From an uncultured Eubacteriales bacterium (lineage in GTDB: Bacteria; Bacillota; Clostridia; Oscillospirales; Oscillospiraceae), in NCBI GenBank assembly GCA_900316205.1, contig ONBX01000001.1, positions 147,373 to 195,236 on the forward strand: a DNA stretch of 47,864 nucleotides, given 5' to 3'. The notes below the pieces were generated by a model that saw only the letters and a program-made list of their open reading frames with translations, did not search any database and had not been told where the DNA came from. How positions within the stretch are numbered: position 1 is the first letter of the stretch; every line of letters starts with the position of its first letter. Both the position numbers and the translations under genes were made by a program. Of the stretch, positions 17,324 to 25,990 are shown in pieces.

Positions 17324-17722
17324 ATGCATCGTTTATCACCGAATATGACGGCCCAGGAGGTCCAGCGCATCAGCATGCTGGGCCTGGCCCATGTAGGCGA
17401 CGGAGTCTATGAGCTGCTGACCAGAACGGAGCTATGCCGCCAGGGCCATACCGGCGTGCAGGAACTGCACCGGCTCACCGTGGCGCGGGTCCGGGCGGAG
17501 GCCCAGGCCAGAGCGGCGGAAAAGCTGCTGCCGCTGCTCACGGAGGAGGAGCTGGCCCTCTACAAGCGGGGCCGCAACACCCACGTAAACTCCGTCCCGC
17601 ATAACGCCGAGCTTGCGGATTATCACGCGGCCACCGGCCTGGAGGCGCTTTTCGGCTGGCTCTATCTGCAGGGGCGGATGGATCGGATCGACGAACTGTT
17701 TTCCCTTATTACGGAGGAATAA
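17324..17722 (+). CDS. mrnC: Mini-ribonuclease 3
   Basis: 132 aa, a dimeric RNase III catalytic domain without the dsRNA-binding domain. In Bacillus it matures 23S rRNA. Family marks: LGLAHVGDGVYELLTR (active-site Asp), the second acidic stretch AELADYHAATGLEALFGWLYLQGR, and the RGRNTHVNSVPHNA segment. The start at 17324 is taken over an upstream in-frame ATG in the terminator because CAGGAG precedes it. The rqcH start follows 2 nt after its stop. Confidence 0.93.
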   Translation: MHRLSPNMTAQEVQRISMLGLAHVGDGVYELLTRTELCRQGHTGVQELHRLTVARVRAEAQARAAEKLLPLLTEEELALYKRGRNTHVNSVPHNAELADYHAATGLEALFGWLYLQGRMDRIDELFSLITEE

Positions 17723-17724
17723 AC

Positions 17725-19446
17725 ATGCCGCTGGACGCTGTATGTATTGCGGCCCTTTCCCGGGAGCTGAACGACCGGCTGGAGGGCGGGCGGATCGACA
17801 AGGTGCAGCAGCCGGAACGGGATCTGCTGCTACTCTCGGTGCGGGCAAAAGGGGAGAATCTGCGCCTGCTGCTCAGCGCCGGGACCGGCAGTGCCAGGGC
17901 CCATGTGACCCGGGCATCTTATGAAAATCCCAAAGAGGCGCCCTTGTTCTGTATGCTGCTGCGCAAGCACCTGGTGGGAGCAAGGATCCTGTCTGTGCGT
18001 CAGCCAGACTGGGAGCGGATGTTGATCCTGGAACTGGAGGGACACGACGAGCTGGGCGTCAGCGCCCGGAAGCAGCTGATCGTGGAGATGATCGGCCGCA
18101 GCGCCAATGTGAGCCTGGTGGGGGAGGACGGCCGCATCATCGACTGCATGCGCCGGGCGGACTTCGCGGGAGACGCCCTGCGGCGGATGCTGCCGGGCTG
18201 CTTTTACCGTCTGCCGCCCAGACAGGAGAGCAAGCTGCCCTTTTTCGAAATCGGGGAGGAGCGGCTGCGGGAGCTGCCGGAGGACCGGGAGACCCCCATG
18301 GACAAGTGGCTGCTGGACCGCTACTCCGGCCTGTCGCCTCTGATCTGCCGGGAGCTGGCCCACCGCTGCGCCGGGGACTGGAGCACCCTGCCCCAGCAGT
18401 TGGAGGCCCTGCGGGAGACGGTGGAGGCGGAGGAATGGCAGCCCACCCTGCTGCTGCGGGAGGGGAAAGCCCAGGACTTCAGCTTTATGTCCGTTTCCCA
18501 GTACGGGAGGGAGACCCTCTGCCAGACCTATCCCTGCTTTTCCGAGCTGCTGGACGCTTTTTATACCCAGCGGGACCAGGCGGAGCTGCGCCGCAGAAGG
18601 AGCCATGAGCTGACCCGCAGCATCCGCACCGCCAGGGACCGCCTGGCCCGGAAGCTCTCCAACCAGAAGGAGGAACTGAAGCGGACCGAGGACCGGGAAA
18701 CGGTGCGGCGGCAGGCGGAGCTGATCACAGCAAACCTCTATCGCATGAAAAAGGGCGACCGGGTCCTGACCTGTCAGAACTACTATGAAGAGGCTTGTCC
18801 GGAGATCAGTATCCCGCTGGACGCGCTGAAAACGCCCCAGCAGAACGCGGCGGCTCTCTTCAAGGAGTATAACAAGCTCAAGGGAGCGAGACTGCACCTG
18901 ACGGAGCTGATCGAGAAGGGAGAGCAGCAGCTGGACTATCTGAACAGTGTGCTGGAGGAACTGGATCGGGCAGAGACTGAGCGGGACCTGGGCGAGATCC
19001 GCCGGGAGCTGACGGAGACCGGCTACCTGAAAAAGAGCAAAGGCAAGGATAAGGACAGGGGCAAAGCCCAGGCGCCTCTGCGTTTTGTGACCGATGACGG
19101 ATTTGAAGTCCTCGTCGGAAGGAACAACAGCCAGAACGATGAGCTGACCTGCCGCCTGGCCCGGCGCACGGACTGGTGGCTGCACACCCAGAAGGTCCAC
19201 GGCAGCCATGTGATCCTGCGCTGTGAGGGGCAGGAGCCCGGCGAGACTGCGCTTCAGCAGGCGGCGACTCTGGCCGTGACCTATTCTCAGGGCAAAGAAG
19301 GCGGCAAGATCCCGGTGGATTACACCATGGTGCGCCATGTGCGCAAGCCCTCCGGCTCCCTGCCGGGGAAAGTGATCTACACCGAGTACAAGACCATGCT
19401 GGCCCAGGGGGACGAAGCCCTGGCAGAAAGGCTCAAACGCCCCTGA
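17725..19446 (+). CDS. rqcH: Rqc2 homolog RqcH (NFACT protein)
   Basis: 573 aa, the expected size. RqcH binds stalled 50S subunits with peptidyl-tRNA and recruits tRNA(Ala) to add C-terminal alanine tails in ribosome-associated quality control. NFACT-N (1 to about 200, starting DAVCIAALSRELNDRL), HhH-like and long coiled coil (about 280-440), and NFACT-R near the C-terminus (LRFVTDDGFEVLVGRNNSQN, then DWWLHTQKVHGSHV). It was formerly annotated as a fibronectin-binding protein. Start follows ACGGAGGAAT. It is translationally close to mrnC. A palindromic element and a terminator separate it from the converging ArsC-like gene. Confidence 0.95.
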   Translation: MPLDAVCIAALSRELNDRLEGGRIDKVQQPERDLLLLSVRAKGENLRLLLSAGTGSARAHVTRASYENPKEAPLFCMLLRKHLVGARILSVRQPDWERMLILELEGHDELGVSARKQLIVEMIGRSANVSLVGEDGRIIDCMRRADFAGDALRRMLPGCFYRLPPRQESKLPFFEIGEERLRELPEDRETPMDKWLLDRYSGLSPLICRELAHRCAGDWSTLPQQLEALRETVEAEEWQPTLLLREGKAQDFSFMSVSQYGRETLCQTYPCFSELLDAFYTQRDQAELRRRRSHELTRSIRTARDRLARKLSNQKEELKRTEDRETVRRQAELITANLYRMKKGDRVLTCQNYYEEACPEISIPLDALKTPQQNAAALFKEYNKLKGARLHLTELIEKGEQQLDYLNSVLEELDRAETERDLGEIRRELTETGYLKKSKGKDKDRGKAQAPLRFVTDDGFEVLVGRNNSQNDELTCRLARRTDWWLHTQKVHGSHVILRCEGQEPGETALQQAATLAVTYSQGKEGGKIPVDYTMVRHVRKPSGSLPGKVIYTEYKTMLAQGDEALAERLKRP

Positions 19447-19514
19447 GGAGTTGGACCGAAGCGCCCCGGCGCCTGTCGAGGCGCGCTGCTCCCCAAGCGC
19501 GGCATCCGAAATAC

Positions 19515-19611
19515 AAAAGGGCGCGTTGCAAAATGCAGAACCATGTCATTCCGAACCTGTGACCGAAGTCACTGGCTCGCAATGACAAAGCATTTTGCAA
19601 CGCGCTCTTTT
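19515..19611. repeat. 97-bp palindromic intergenic element (family C)
   Basis: Terminal arms of 22 nt (19515-19536 and 19590-19611) match with one mismatch: AAAAGGGCGCGTTGCAAAAT against its complement. Inside is a second inverted repeat: GTCATTCCGAACC..GTGAC with GTCAC..GGCTCGCAATGAC. The 27-nt segment 19544-19570 matches the reverse strand at 34342-34368 at 25 of 27 positions. Confidence 0.8.
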
Positions 19612-19637
19612 CATGCAAGTCTCAAAACGCAAAACTA

Positions 19638-19672
19638 CAAGGGGATGCGTACTTACATCCCCTTGCGTATTT
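19638..19672 (+). terminator. Terminator between rqcH and arsC-like gene
   Basis: CAAGGGGATG (19638-19647) pairs with CATCCCCTTG (19656-19665), followed by GCGTATTTTT. Plausible for both converging transcripts. Confidence 0.75.
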
Positions 19673-20005
19673 TTATTCCCAGGTTTTCCAGATCTCGGGA
19701 CAATAGCCCACCGTGGCCTGCTTGCCGTTTCTCACCACAGGACTCTGGATCAGCTCCGGGATCTCGAAGAGCTTTTCCATTTTGGCCTCGGTGCTGGCCA
19801 GGTACTGGAACAGGGGATAGTCCTGGTCGTTCTTGTTCACCAGGTTCTCCAGCCCCACTGCGTTCTTCACCGCGTTCAGCTCGCCCCTGCTCATGCCATA
19901 GCGCAGCAGGTCGATGTACTGATACTTGATCCGGCGCTCCTTGAACCAGCGCTCGGCCTTTTTGGTGTCAAAGCATTTGCTTTTGCCAAAAATCTGGATG
20001 TTCAT
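19673..20005 (-). CDS. ArsC/Spx-superfamily protein
   Basis: 110 aa with the thioredoxin-like ArsC/YffB/Spx fold. N-terminal strand MNIQIFGKSKCFDTKKAERWF carries a single cysteine at 11 (no CxxC, so not a typical redox-switch Spx). The conserved PVVRNGKQATVGY near the C-terminus matches the family's P-[IV]-[IV] cis-proline strand. True arsenate reductase activity is uncertain, since no ars genes are near. It starts one base after the RNase J stop, so the two are translationally linked. Confidence 0.8.
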   Translation of the reverse strand: MNIQIFGKSKCFDTKKAERWFKERRIKYQYIDLLRYGMSRGELNAVKNAVGLENLVNKNDQDYPLFQYLASTEAKMEKLFEIPELIQSPVVRNGKQATVGYCPEIWKTWE

Positions 20006-20006
20006 A

Positions 20007-21668
20007 TCATACCTCGGAAATCACCGGCAGGATCATGGGACTGCGCTTGGTGGTCTTGAACAGATAACCGGAAAGATTGCTCTTCACCCGGGCCTTGATG
20101 GTGGTCCAGTCGCGGATGTGCTGGGCCTCACAGGAATACACGGATTCCAGGGTCACCCGCTTGAGCTCCTCCATCATATCCTCGGCTTCCTTGACGTAGA
20201 CAAAGCCGCGGGTGATAATCTCGGGATCGGCCAGCAGCCGGTGATCATAGGAGGAGTAGGGGAGCACCACGACGATCATGCCGTCCTCGGCCAGCTTCCG
20301 CCGATCCCGCATGACCACGGTGCCCACCTCGCCGATGCCGCCGCTGCCGTCCAGCAGCACAGCGCCTGCGGGGACGGAGTTCTCACACTTGATGCCTTTC
20401 TTGGTGATCTCAATCACGCTGCCGTTTTCGGCAACCACCACGTTCTTCGGACCCACACCCATCTCCTTGCCCAGCTCCGCGTGCTTGACAAGCATGCGGT
20501 ACTCGCCGTGGACGGGGATGAAGTACTTGGGCCGGATCAGGGCCAGCATCATCTTGTGCTCCTCCTGGGAGGCGTGGCCGGAGACGTGCAGATCGGTGTG
20601 CCGGTCATAGATGACCTCGGCGCCCTTGTGGAACAGCTCGTCAATGACCCGGCTGATGGTGTTCTCGTTGCCGGGAATGGCGGAGGCGGAGATGATGATG
20701 CGATCCTCTCCGTCCACCCGGATCTGCTTGTGCTCGGAAAAAGCCATCCGGTACAGGGCGGACATGGCCTCGCCCTGGCTGCCGGTGGAGATGATGACCA
20801 CCTGGTCCCGGGGCAGCTTGTTGACACGATCCAGATCCACCATCACGTTATCCGGGATGTTCATGTATCCAAGCTCCGTGGAGACCCGCAGTACGTTTTC
20901 CATGCTGCGTCCGGTGATGGCCACCTTGCGCTTATACTTGGCCGCCACATCGATGATCTGCTGGAGACGGTGGACGTTGGAGGCAAAGGTGGTGATAATG
21001 ATGCGCTTTTTGCATCCGGCGAAGAGCCGCTCGAAGCTGGCTCCAACCTTCCGCTCGGAATCGGAGTGGCCGGGCTTTTCCACGTTGGTGGAATCCATCA
21101 GCAGGGCCAGGACGCCCTCGTTGCCCAGCTCGCCAAAGCGAGTAAGGTCGATCATGCCGCCGGAAATGGGGGTGACGTCTATTTTGTAGTCGCCGGTGTG
21201 GATCACGGTGCCCAGGGGGGTCTTGATGGCCAGCGCCACAGAATCTGGGATCGAGTGATTCACATGGATGAATTCGATGGTGAAGACACCCAGACGGAAC
21301 ACACTGCCGGCCTTTTTGGTAAAGATCTGGGAATTGCGGAGCAGATCATGCTCCTCCAGCTTCAGCTCCACCAGCGCCGCCGTGAGCGGGGTGGTGTAAA
21401 TGGGAACGTCCAGCTCCCGCAGCACATAGGGTACGGCGCCGATGTGGTCTTCGTGCCCGTGGGTGAGGATGATGCCGCGGATGCGGGAGGCGTTATTCTT
21501 GAGATAGGTGATGTCCGGCAAGACCACGTCGATACCGTACATGTCTTCATCGGGAAAGCCCATGCCGCAGTCCACAACGATGCTGTCGTTGCCGTATTCC
21601 AGCACGGTCATGTTCTTTCCGATCTCGCCGAGACCGCCAAGGGGGATGATTTTCAGTTTTTGTACCAT
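20007..21668 (-). CDS. rnj: Ribonuclease J
   Basis: 553 aa, the standard length. It is a metallo-beta-lactamase/beta-CASP enzyme with 5'-to-3' exonuclease and endonuclease activity, central to mRNA decay and rRNA maturation in Firmicutes. The zinc motif H-x-H-x-D-H is at 70-75 (LTHGHEDHIGAVPY); VIHTGDYKID, the beta-CASP segment STGSQGEAMSALYRMA, and HVSGHASQEEHKMML follow in order; C-terminal dimer domain from about 450. Start follows GGAG. Downstream ArsC-like gene is contiguous; recR and rpe lie upstream on the same strand. Confidence 0.97.
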   Translation of the reverse strand: MVQKLKIIPLGGLGEIGKNMTVLEYGNDSIVVDCGMGFPDEDMYGIDVVLPDITYLKNNASRIRGIILTHGHEDHIGAVPYVLRELDVPIYTTPLTAALVELKLEEHDLLRNSQIFTKKAGSVFRLGVFTIEFIHVNHSIPDSVALAIKTPLGTVIHTGDYKIDVTPISGGMIDLTRFGELGNEGVLALLMDSTNVEKPGHSDSERKVGASFERLFAGCKKRIIITTFASNVHRLQQIIDVAAKYKRKVAITGRSMENVLRVSTELGYMNIPDNVMVDLDRVNKLPRDQVVIISTGSQGEAMSALYRMAFSEHKQIRVDGEDRIIISASAIPGNENTISRVIDELFHKGAEVIYDRHTDLHVSGHASQEEHKMMLALIRPKYFIPVHGEYRMLVKHAELGKEMGVGPKNVVVAENGSVIEITKKGIKCENSVPAGAVLLDGSGGIGEVGTVVMRDRRKLAEDGMIVVVLPYSSYDHRLLADPEIITRGFVYVKEAEDMMEELKRVTLESVYSCEAQHIRDWTTIKARVKSNLSGYLFKTTKRSPMILPVISEV

Positions 21669-21749
21669 TGTAACTCCATTCTTAGGGTAAAATTGCTATG
21701 TATCAATAAAAGGGGATGAAACAGGATACCCAGCATCAGGGGATCTTAT

Positions 21750-22349
21750 TCACATCTCCGTGCGCCCCTCCAGGGCGCGGTTCAAGGTGGCGTCGTCGGC
21801 AAACTCCAGATTGGAGCCCACCGGGATGCCGTAGGCCAGACGAGTGACCTTTACGTCAAAGGGCTTGAGCAGGCGGGAAATGTACATGGCGGTGGCTTCA
21901 CCCTCGGTGTCGGGGTTCGTGGCCATGATGACCTCTTCCACGTTCTCCTCCGCAACGCGGTGCAGCAGTTCCTTGATGCGGATATCCTCGGGACCCACGT
22001 GGCTCATGGGGGAAAGCGCCCCGTGCAGCACGTGATAGGTGCCCTGATATTCGTGCCCCCGTTCGATGCTCAGCACATCACGGGGCTCGGACACCACACA
22101 GATGGTGCCGTGATCCCGGCGGTCGCTTGCGCAGATGGCGCAGACCTCGCCCTCCGTCAGGTTCTGGCAGATGCGGCAGCAATGCACGCTCTTGCGGGCT
22201 TCCACCACAGCATCGGCAAAAGAGAGAGCTTCGTCCTCCGGAAGAGAGAGAATATGAAAAGCCAGCCTCTGGGCGCTTTTCCGTCCGATACCGGGGAGAG
22301 AGGCAAACTTGTCGATCAGGTTTTCAAGAGAGGCAGGAAAGAAAGACAT
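21750..22349 (-). CDS. recR: Recombination protein RecR
   Basis: 199 aa, exact family size. RecR forms a ring clamp with RecO/RecF to load RecA at gaps. Seen: N-terminal helix-hairpin-helix (LPGIGRKSAQRLAFH), a C4 zinc finger (C58, C61, C70, C73), a Toprim domain with VVSEPRDVLSIER and MATNPDTEGEATAMY, and the C-terminal GSNLEFADDATLNRAL. The ATG at 22349 is chosen because GGAGGGCC lies upstream; a longer frame extends into rpe and is not needed. Located 44 nt downstream of rpe on the same strand. Its usual dnaX-ebfC neighbours are absent. Confidence 0.97.
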   Translation of the reverse strand: MSFFPASLENLIDKFASLPGIGRKSAQRLAFHILSLPEDEALSFADAVVEARKSVHCCRICQNLTEGEVCAICASDRRDHGTICVVSEPRDVLSIERGHEYQGTYHVLHGALSPMSHVGPEDIRIKELLHRVAEENVEEVIMATNPDTEGEATAMYISRLLKPFDVKVTRLAYGIPVGSNLEFADDATLNRALEGRTEM

Positions 22350-22393
22350 AAGGCCCTCCAAAAGATCCGGGATGTTGTTTCGGCGTGCCGCAC

Positions 22394-23047
22394 TCAGAAG
22401 CCGCGGATGGCGCGGATGGCTGCGGCCCGGTCCGCTTTGCGGAAAACGGCGCTGCCGGCTACCAGCACATTGGCGCCCGCTTCGATGCAGAGCGGGGCGG
22501 TTTCGGCGTCCACACCGCCGTCCACCTCCAGCTCGCACTTGAGCCCTCGTTCCTCGATCCAGCCGCGAAGGCTGCGGATCTTGGGCAGCATATCCGCCAT
22601 AAAGCGCTGCCCGCCGAAGCCGGGCTCCACCGTCATCACCAGGACCAGATCCACCTGATCCAGCCAGGGGAGCAAAGCCTCCGTCGGAGTGCCGGGCTTC
22701 AGGGTAACGCCGGTCTTCACGCCCAGGGCACGGACCTTCTCCAGCGCGGCGGAGATATTCTCCGGCGTGTCCGCCTCCACATGCACGTTTACCAGATCCG
22801 CCCCGGCATTGCAGAACTGCTCCACGTAGCGGACGGGACGGTCCACCATCAGGTGCGCGTCCAGAAACATGTCGGTGGCCTTGCGCAGGGAGGCCAGCAC
22901 CGGAATGCCCATGGAGATGTTGGGAACAAAAGCTCCGTCCATCACGTCAAAATGGACATAGTCCGCACCGGCGGCGCGGATGTCCTCCACCTCCTGCCCG
23001 AGGCGGGCAAAATCCGCGGAAAGGATAGAAGGCGCGATCTTGATCAT
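22394..23047 (-). CDS. rpe: Ribulose-phosphate 3-epimerase
   Basis: 217 aa TIM barrel that interconverts ribulose-5-phosphate and xylulose-5-phosphate in the pentose phosphate pathway, the source of erythrose-4-phosphate used by the aromatic operon in this window. Motifs: APSILSADFARL, HFDVMDGAFVPN (metal-binding His and Asp), DAHLMVDRP, VMTVEPGFGGQ, ELEVDGGVD and the phosphate loop AGSAVF. Start 23047 has AGGAGG ahead. Confidence 0.97.
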   Translation of the reverse strand: MIKIAPSILSADFARLGQEVEDIRAAGADYVHFDVMDGAFVPNISMGIPVLASLRKATDMFLDAHLMVDRPVRYVEQFCNAGADLVNVHVEADTPENISAALEKVRALGVKTGVTLKPGTPTEALLPWLDQVDLVLVMTVEPGFGGQRFMADMLPKIRSLRGWIEERGLKCELEVDGGVDAETAPLCIEAGANVLVAGSAVFRKADRAAAIRAIRGF

Positions 23048-23101
23048 GGCGAAACCTCCTCTGAAAGCAAGGCGGCTCAGTTCACCGCGTTTTGACGGGT
23101 T

Positions 23102-23131
23102 ATTATACACCAACTTATAATAAAAAAGCAA
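23102..23131 (-). promoter_or_regulatory. Promoter of rpe-recR
   Basis: Minus strand: TTGCTT (23126-23131), 18-bp spacer, TATAAT (23102-23107). It is almost back to back with the plus-strand promoter at 23137. Confidence 0.55.
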
Positions 23132-23136
23132 TACTC

Positions 23137-23165
23137 TTGACGATAAGAAGATTTAGAGATAAAAT
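23137..23165 (+). promoter_or_regulatory. Promoter of XpaC-TelA operon
   Basis: TTGACG (23137-23142), 17-bp spacer, TAAAAT (23160-23165); leader of about 25 nt. Confidence 0.7.
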
Positions 23166-23194
23166 AGTTCGATAAAACATGGAGGAGTATAACC

Positions 23195-24031
23195 ATGGCG
23201 AGAAGAAGAAATGTTCGCTCCGGGGTGAGACCCATCTATACCTTCCTGCTGTCCTGGCTGTTCCTGTCTGCCTTTATGCCCATGTTCTTGCCCGCTACCT
23301 TTCTGGTGAGCCTGGGCCTGGGCGGCGTGCTGACCTATTTCCTGGGCAAAGCCAACGGAAAGCGGGAACAGCAGAAGGAACAGGAGGAACTGCGCAAGGC
23401 CCGGGTGGAGGCTGCCCAGGCCAAGCCCCAGTACACCTCCCAGCGCACGGCTCAGCAGGCCAAGCCCCAGTATACCTCCCAGCGGGTGCAGCAGCAGAAT
23501 AAGGTGGAGAAGAAGAGCTACGGCCCGGAGGTTGATCCCATCGTGGAGGAGGGCAACCGCGCCCTCAGCGAGATGGGCAGACTCTATATGTCCATCAAGG
23601 AGCCGGAGGTCAAGGGCAAAATCAACGAGCTGATGCGCATCACGGACAAGATCACCCAGGACGCCATCGCCGACCCCTCCGACGTGCCGCAGATCAAGAA
23701 ATTCATGAATTACTATCTGCCTACCACCATCAAGCTCCTGAACGCCTATGACCGGATGAGCGCCCAGGGCATTGAGGGGGAGAACCTGGACAAAACCATG
23801 AAGAGCATTGACGCCATGCTGGACGACGCCATTGCGGCTTATAAGAAGATGCTGGATTCCCTCTTTGCCAACCAGGCCCTAGACATTGAGACCGATATCC
23901 AGGTGATGAATACCATGCTGGCCCGGGAGGGGCTCAGCGGCGGAAAGGACTTCGAAGTCAAGACCGAGGAGCAGACTGCCTCCGCAGGCGGCACCGCGGC
24001 TGCCTCCTCCGGCATCACCCTGCACCTGTAA
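23195..24031 (+). CDS. XpaC-like protein (5-bromo-4-chloroindolyl phosphate hydrolysis family)
   Basis: 278 aa. Two N-terminal hydrophobic segments (about 12-50) anchor it; a Gln/Lys linker follows with a short tandem repeat (AKPQYTSQR twice, near residues 75-97); the rest is helical, with VDPIVEEGNRALSEMGRLY and INELMRITDKITQDA typical of the XpaC family. The name comes from a Bacillus phenotype; no enzymatic motif is visible. XpaC genes regularly sit beside telA, as here (55-nt gap), and the pair is linked to envelope stress and toxic-anion tolerance. Start 23195 follows GGAGGAG. Confidence 0.85.
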   Translation: MARRRNVRSGVRPIYTFLLSWLFLSAFMPMFLPATFLVSLGLGGVLTYFLGKANGKREQQKEQEELRKARVEAAQAKPQYTSQRTAQQAKPQYTSQRVQQQNKVEKKSYGPEVDPIVEEGNRALSEMGRLYMSIKEPEVKGKINELMRITDKITQDAIADPSDVPQIKKFMNYYLPTTIKLLNAYDRMSAQGIEGENLDKTMKSIDAMLDDAIAAYKKMLDSLFANQALDIETDIQVMNTMLAREGLSGGKDFEVKTEEQTASAGGTAAASSGITLHL

Positions 24032-24086
24032 GCGTCGTCCCTGTATTTCGTATAAAACAAATTTCGAATAGAAAGGAACATGCACC

Positions 24087-25241
24087 ATGAGTGAAGAAAG
24101 CAAGATTCCCTTCCTGACCCTGGATCCCAACGCCGCCGCGGCCGCAGTGGAAGAGGCTCCCGCTCCTGAAGAGGAGAAGAAGGAAGAACTGGCCCCTGCT
24201 GAAAAACTGGAGCTCGAAAGCCTCTCCGAAGCGGAGCAGGCCGCCGTGCGGGAGTTTTCCGAAAAGATCGACGTGCTGAATACCGAGCAGATCATGAACT
24301 ACGGCAGCAGCGCCCAGAAGAATATCTCTGAGTTCTCTGACGCGGCCCTCGCCACCGTCCGCACCAAGGACCTGGGCGAGGTGGGCAACATGCTGGGCGA
24401 CCTGGTGGTGGAACTGAAGGGCCTGAACTTCGATACCGAGGAGAAGAAGGGCTTCCTGGGCCTCTTCAAGAAGAGCCAGCAGAGCCTGGCCTCCCTGAAA
24501 GCCCAGTACGACAAGGCCGAGGTCAACGTGGACAAAATCGTGGAATCTCTGGAAAAGCATGAGGTCACCCTTCTCAAGGACATTACCATGATGGATAAGA
24601 TGTATGAGAAGAACGAGGAGTACATGAAGGAGCTGACCATGTATATCCTTGCCGGCAAGCTGAAGATCGAGCATCTGCGTCAGGTGGAGCTGCCCGAGTA
24701 CGTGAAGAAGGCCAATGAGTCCGGCCTGCCTGAGGACGCCCAGGCTGCCAACGACTTTGCCAACATGATCGGCCGCTTCGAGAAGAAGATCCATGACCTG
24801 GAGCTGACCCGCATGATCTCCGTGCAGATGGCGCCCCAGATCCGCATGGTGCAGAACAACGACAGCCTGATGGCTGAGAAGATCCGCACCTCCATCGTGA
24901 ACACCATCCCCCTGTGGAAAAACCAGATGGTCATGGCTATGTCCCTGTACCACTCCGAGCAGGCCATGAAGGCCCAGCGGGAGGTCACCAACGTCACAAA
25001 CGAGCTGCTGCAGAAGAACGCCCAGACCCTGCACCAGGGCAGCGTTGCCATTGCCAAGGAGTCCGAGCGGGGCATCGTGGATCTGGAGACCCTGCGCAAG
25101 ACCAACGAGGAACTGATCGCCACCCTGAACGAGGTCCGCGATATCCAGGACCAGGGCCGTGTCCGCCGCGCGCAGGCCGAGGAGGAGCTGGGCCGTCTGG
25201 AGGGCGCCCTGAAGCAGAAGCTGCTGGAGATGAAGGGCTGA
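24087..25241 (+). CDS. telA: TelA family toxic anion resistance protein
   Basis: 384 aa, the family's typical length. Soluble, almost all helical, with an acidic Ala/Glu-rich N-terminal tail (1-45). Conserved TelA stretches: the DLGEVGNMLGDLVVELKGL helix, the FLGLFKKSQQSL segment, MVQNNDSLMAEKIRTSIVNTIPLWK in two halves, and a final long helix with EEELGRLEGALKQKLLEM. Known members protect against tellurite and other stress; the molecular action is not settled. Second gene after the XpaC-like gene. Start 24087 follows AAAGGAAC. Confidence 0.93.
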   Translation: MSEESKIPFLTLDPNAAAAAVEEAPAPEEEKKEELAPAEKLELESLSEAEQAAVREFSEKIDVLNTEQIMNYGSSAQKNISEFSDAALATVRTKDLGEVGNMLGDLVVELKGLNFDTEEKKGFLGLFKKSQQSLASLKAQYDKAEVNVDKIVESLEKHEVTLLKDITMMDKMYEKNEEYMKELTMYILAGKLKIEHLRQVELPEYVKKANESGLPEDAQAANDFANMIGRFEKKIHDLELTRMISVQMAPQIRMVQNNDSLMAEKIRTSIVNTIPLWKNQMVMAMSLYHSEQAMKAQREVTNVTNELLQKNAQTLHQGSVAIAKESERGIVDLETLRKTNEELIATLNEVRDIQDQGRVRRAQAEEELGRLEGALKQKLLEMKG

Positions 25242-25264
25242 GCGCAGCCTGACGGGAGACAAGC

Positions 25265-25801
25265 ATGAAGTTTTTTCAAAAACGCTGGGTGGCATGGACC
25301 CTCTGCCTGCTGGTGATCTTTGCCTCCACGCTGCTGAACACCCGCTGGAAGCTCGGCGCCAGGTGCAATGACCTGGCCTGGTCCTTCTACGGACAGAATG
25401 GGATCGCGGCGTCTCTCAACCAACTGGGGGAGGAAGGGGTGAGCCTGGCAAAGATCGCAGAGGCTAACGGCATTGATGCCGGCGCGCTTCGTGTGGCGGC
25501 GGAAACCGTCTTGAACAAGCTGGGCAGCCACAGTGTGGATGCCGCGAAGATCTACACAAGCTACGAAGGCCTTCGCAGTGAACTGGACAGCGTGGAGCAG
25601 AAGCTTCTGGGCACCGGTCTCAGCGCGGAGGATGCGTCTGCAGTCAGCGCCAGCCTGGAACGGATCCACACGGCGAAAGCACAGATCGGCGCCAGTGACT
25701 ATAATGCCCAGGTCCAGCGCTTCCTGGACCGCTACAACAACGGCTTTACCCGTTTGCTTGCCAATCTGGCAGGCGTAAAACTGCCGGTGGCATTCGCCTG
25801 A
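25265..25801 (+). CDS. Small membrane-anchored LemA-like protein
   Basis: 178 aa. Signal anchor at about 8-25 followed by a helical domain. The C-terminal YNAQVQRFLDRYNNGFTRLLANLAGV resembles in two parts the Y-N-x-x-V-x-x-F motif and following region of LemA proteins, which also have an outside-N helical hairpin form; the N-terminal half does not match LemA obviously. It starts 23 nt after telA with GGGAG, so it is the third gene of that operon, and ends at a strong terminator. Assignment is tentative. Confidence 0.55.
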   Translation: MKFFQKRWVAWTLCLLVIFASTLLNTRWKLGARCNDLAWSFYGQNGIAASLNQLGEEGVSLAKIAEANGIDAGALRVAAETVLNKLGSHSVDAAKIYTSYEGLRSELDSVEQKLLGTGLSAEDASAVSASLERIHTAKAQIGASDYNAQVQRFLDRYNNGFTRLLANLAGVKLPVAFA

Positions 25802-25827
25802 TCCGCGAAAATCGGTTCACACAAATC

Positions 25828-25861
25828 AAAAACGCCGCTTCTTCGGAAGCGGCGTTTTTTT
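25828..25861 (+). terminator. Terminator after XpaC-TelA operon
   Basis: AACGCCGCTTC-TTCG-GAAGCGGCGTT-type hairpin followed by a T run. Confidence 0.92.
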
Positions 25862-25925
25862 GGCGCAGATATCGGCGGGAAAAGAAGCGATAGGATCAGA
25901 CTTTCCGGCGGGAAGCCTCGCAGGC

Positions 25926-25964
25926 AAAAGAAAAGATCGGATGCGTCTGCATCCGGTCTTTTCT
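25926..25964 (-). terminator. Terminator after secG
   Basis: AAGATCGGATGC / GCATCCGGTCTT stem with T-rich tail on the minus strand, 27 nt past the secG stop. Confidence 0.8.
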
Positions 25965-25990
25965 TGACTCTTGATCCGGGAAGGGATCGT

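Noticed and set aside
23435-23490. Tandem repeat in the XpaC-like gene as a possible CRISPR or VNTR
   Set aside because: Only two units of a 9-residue coding repeat in a linker; no spacers.
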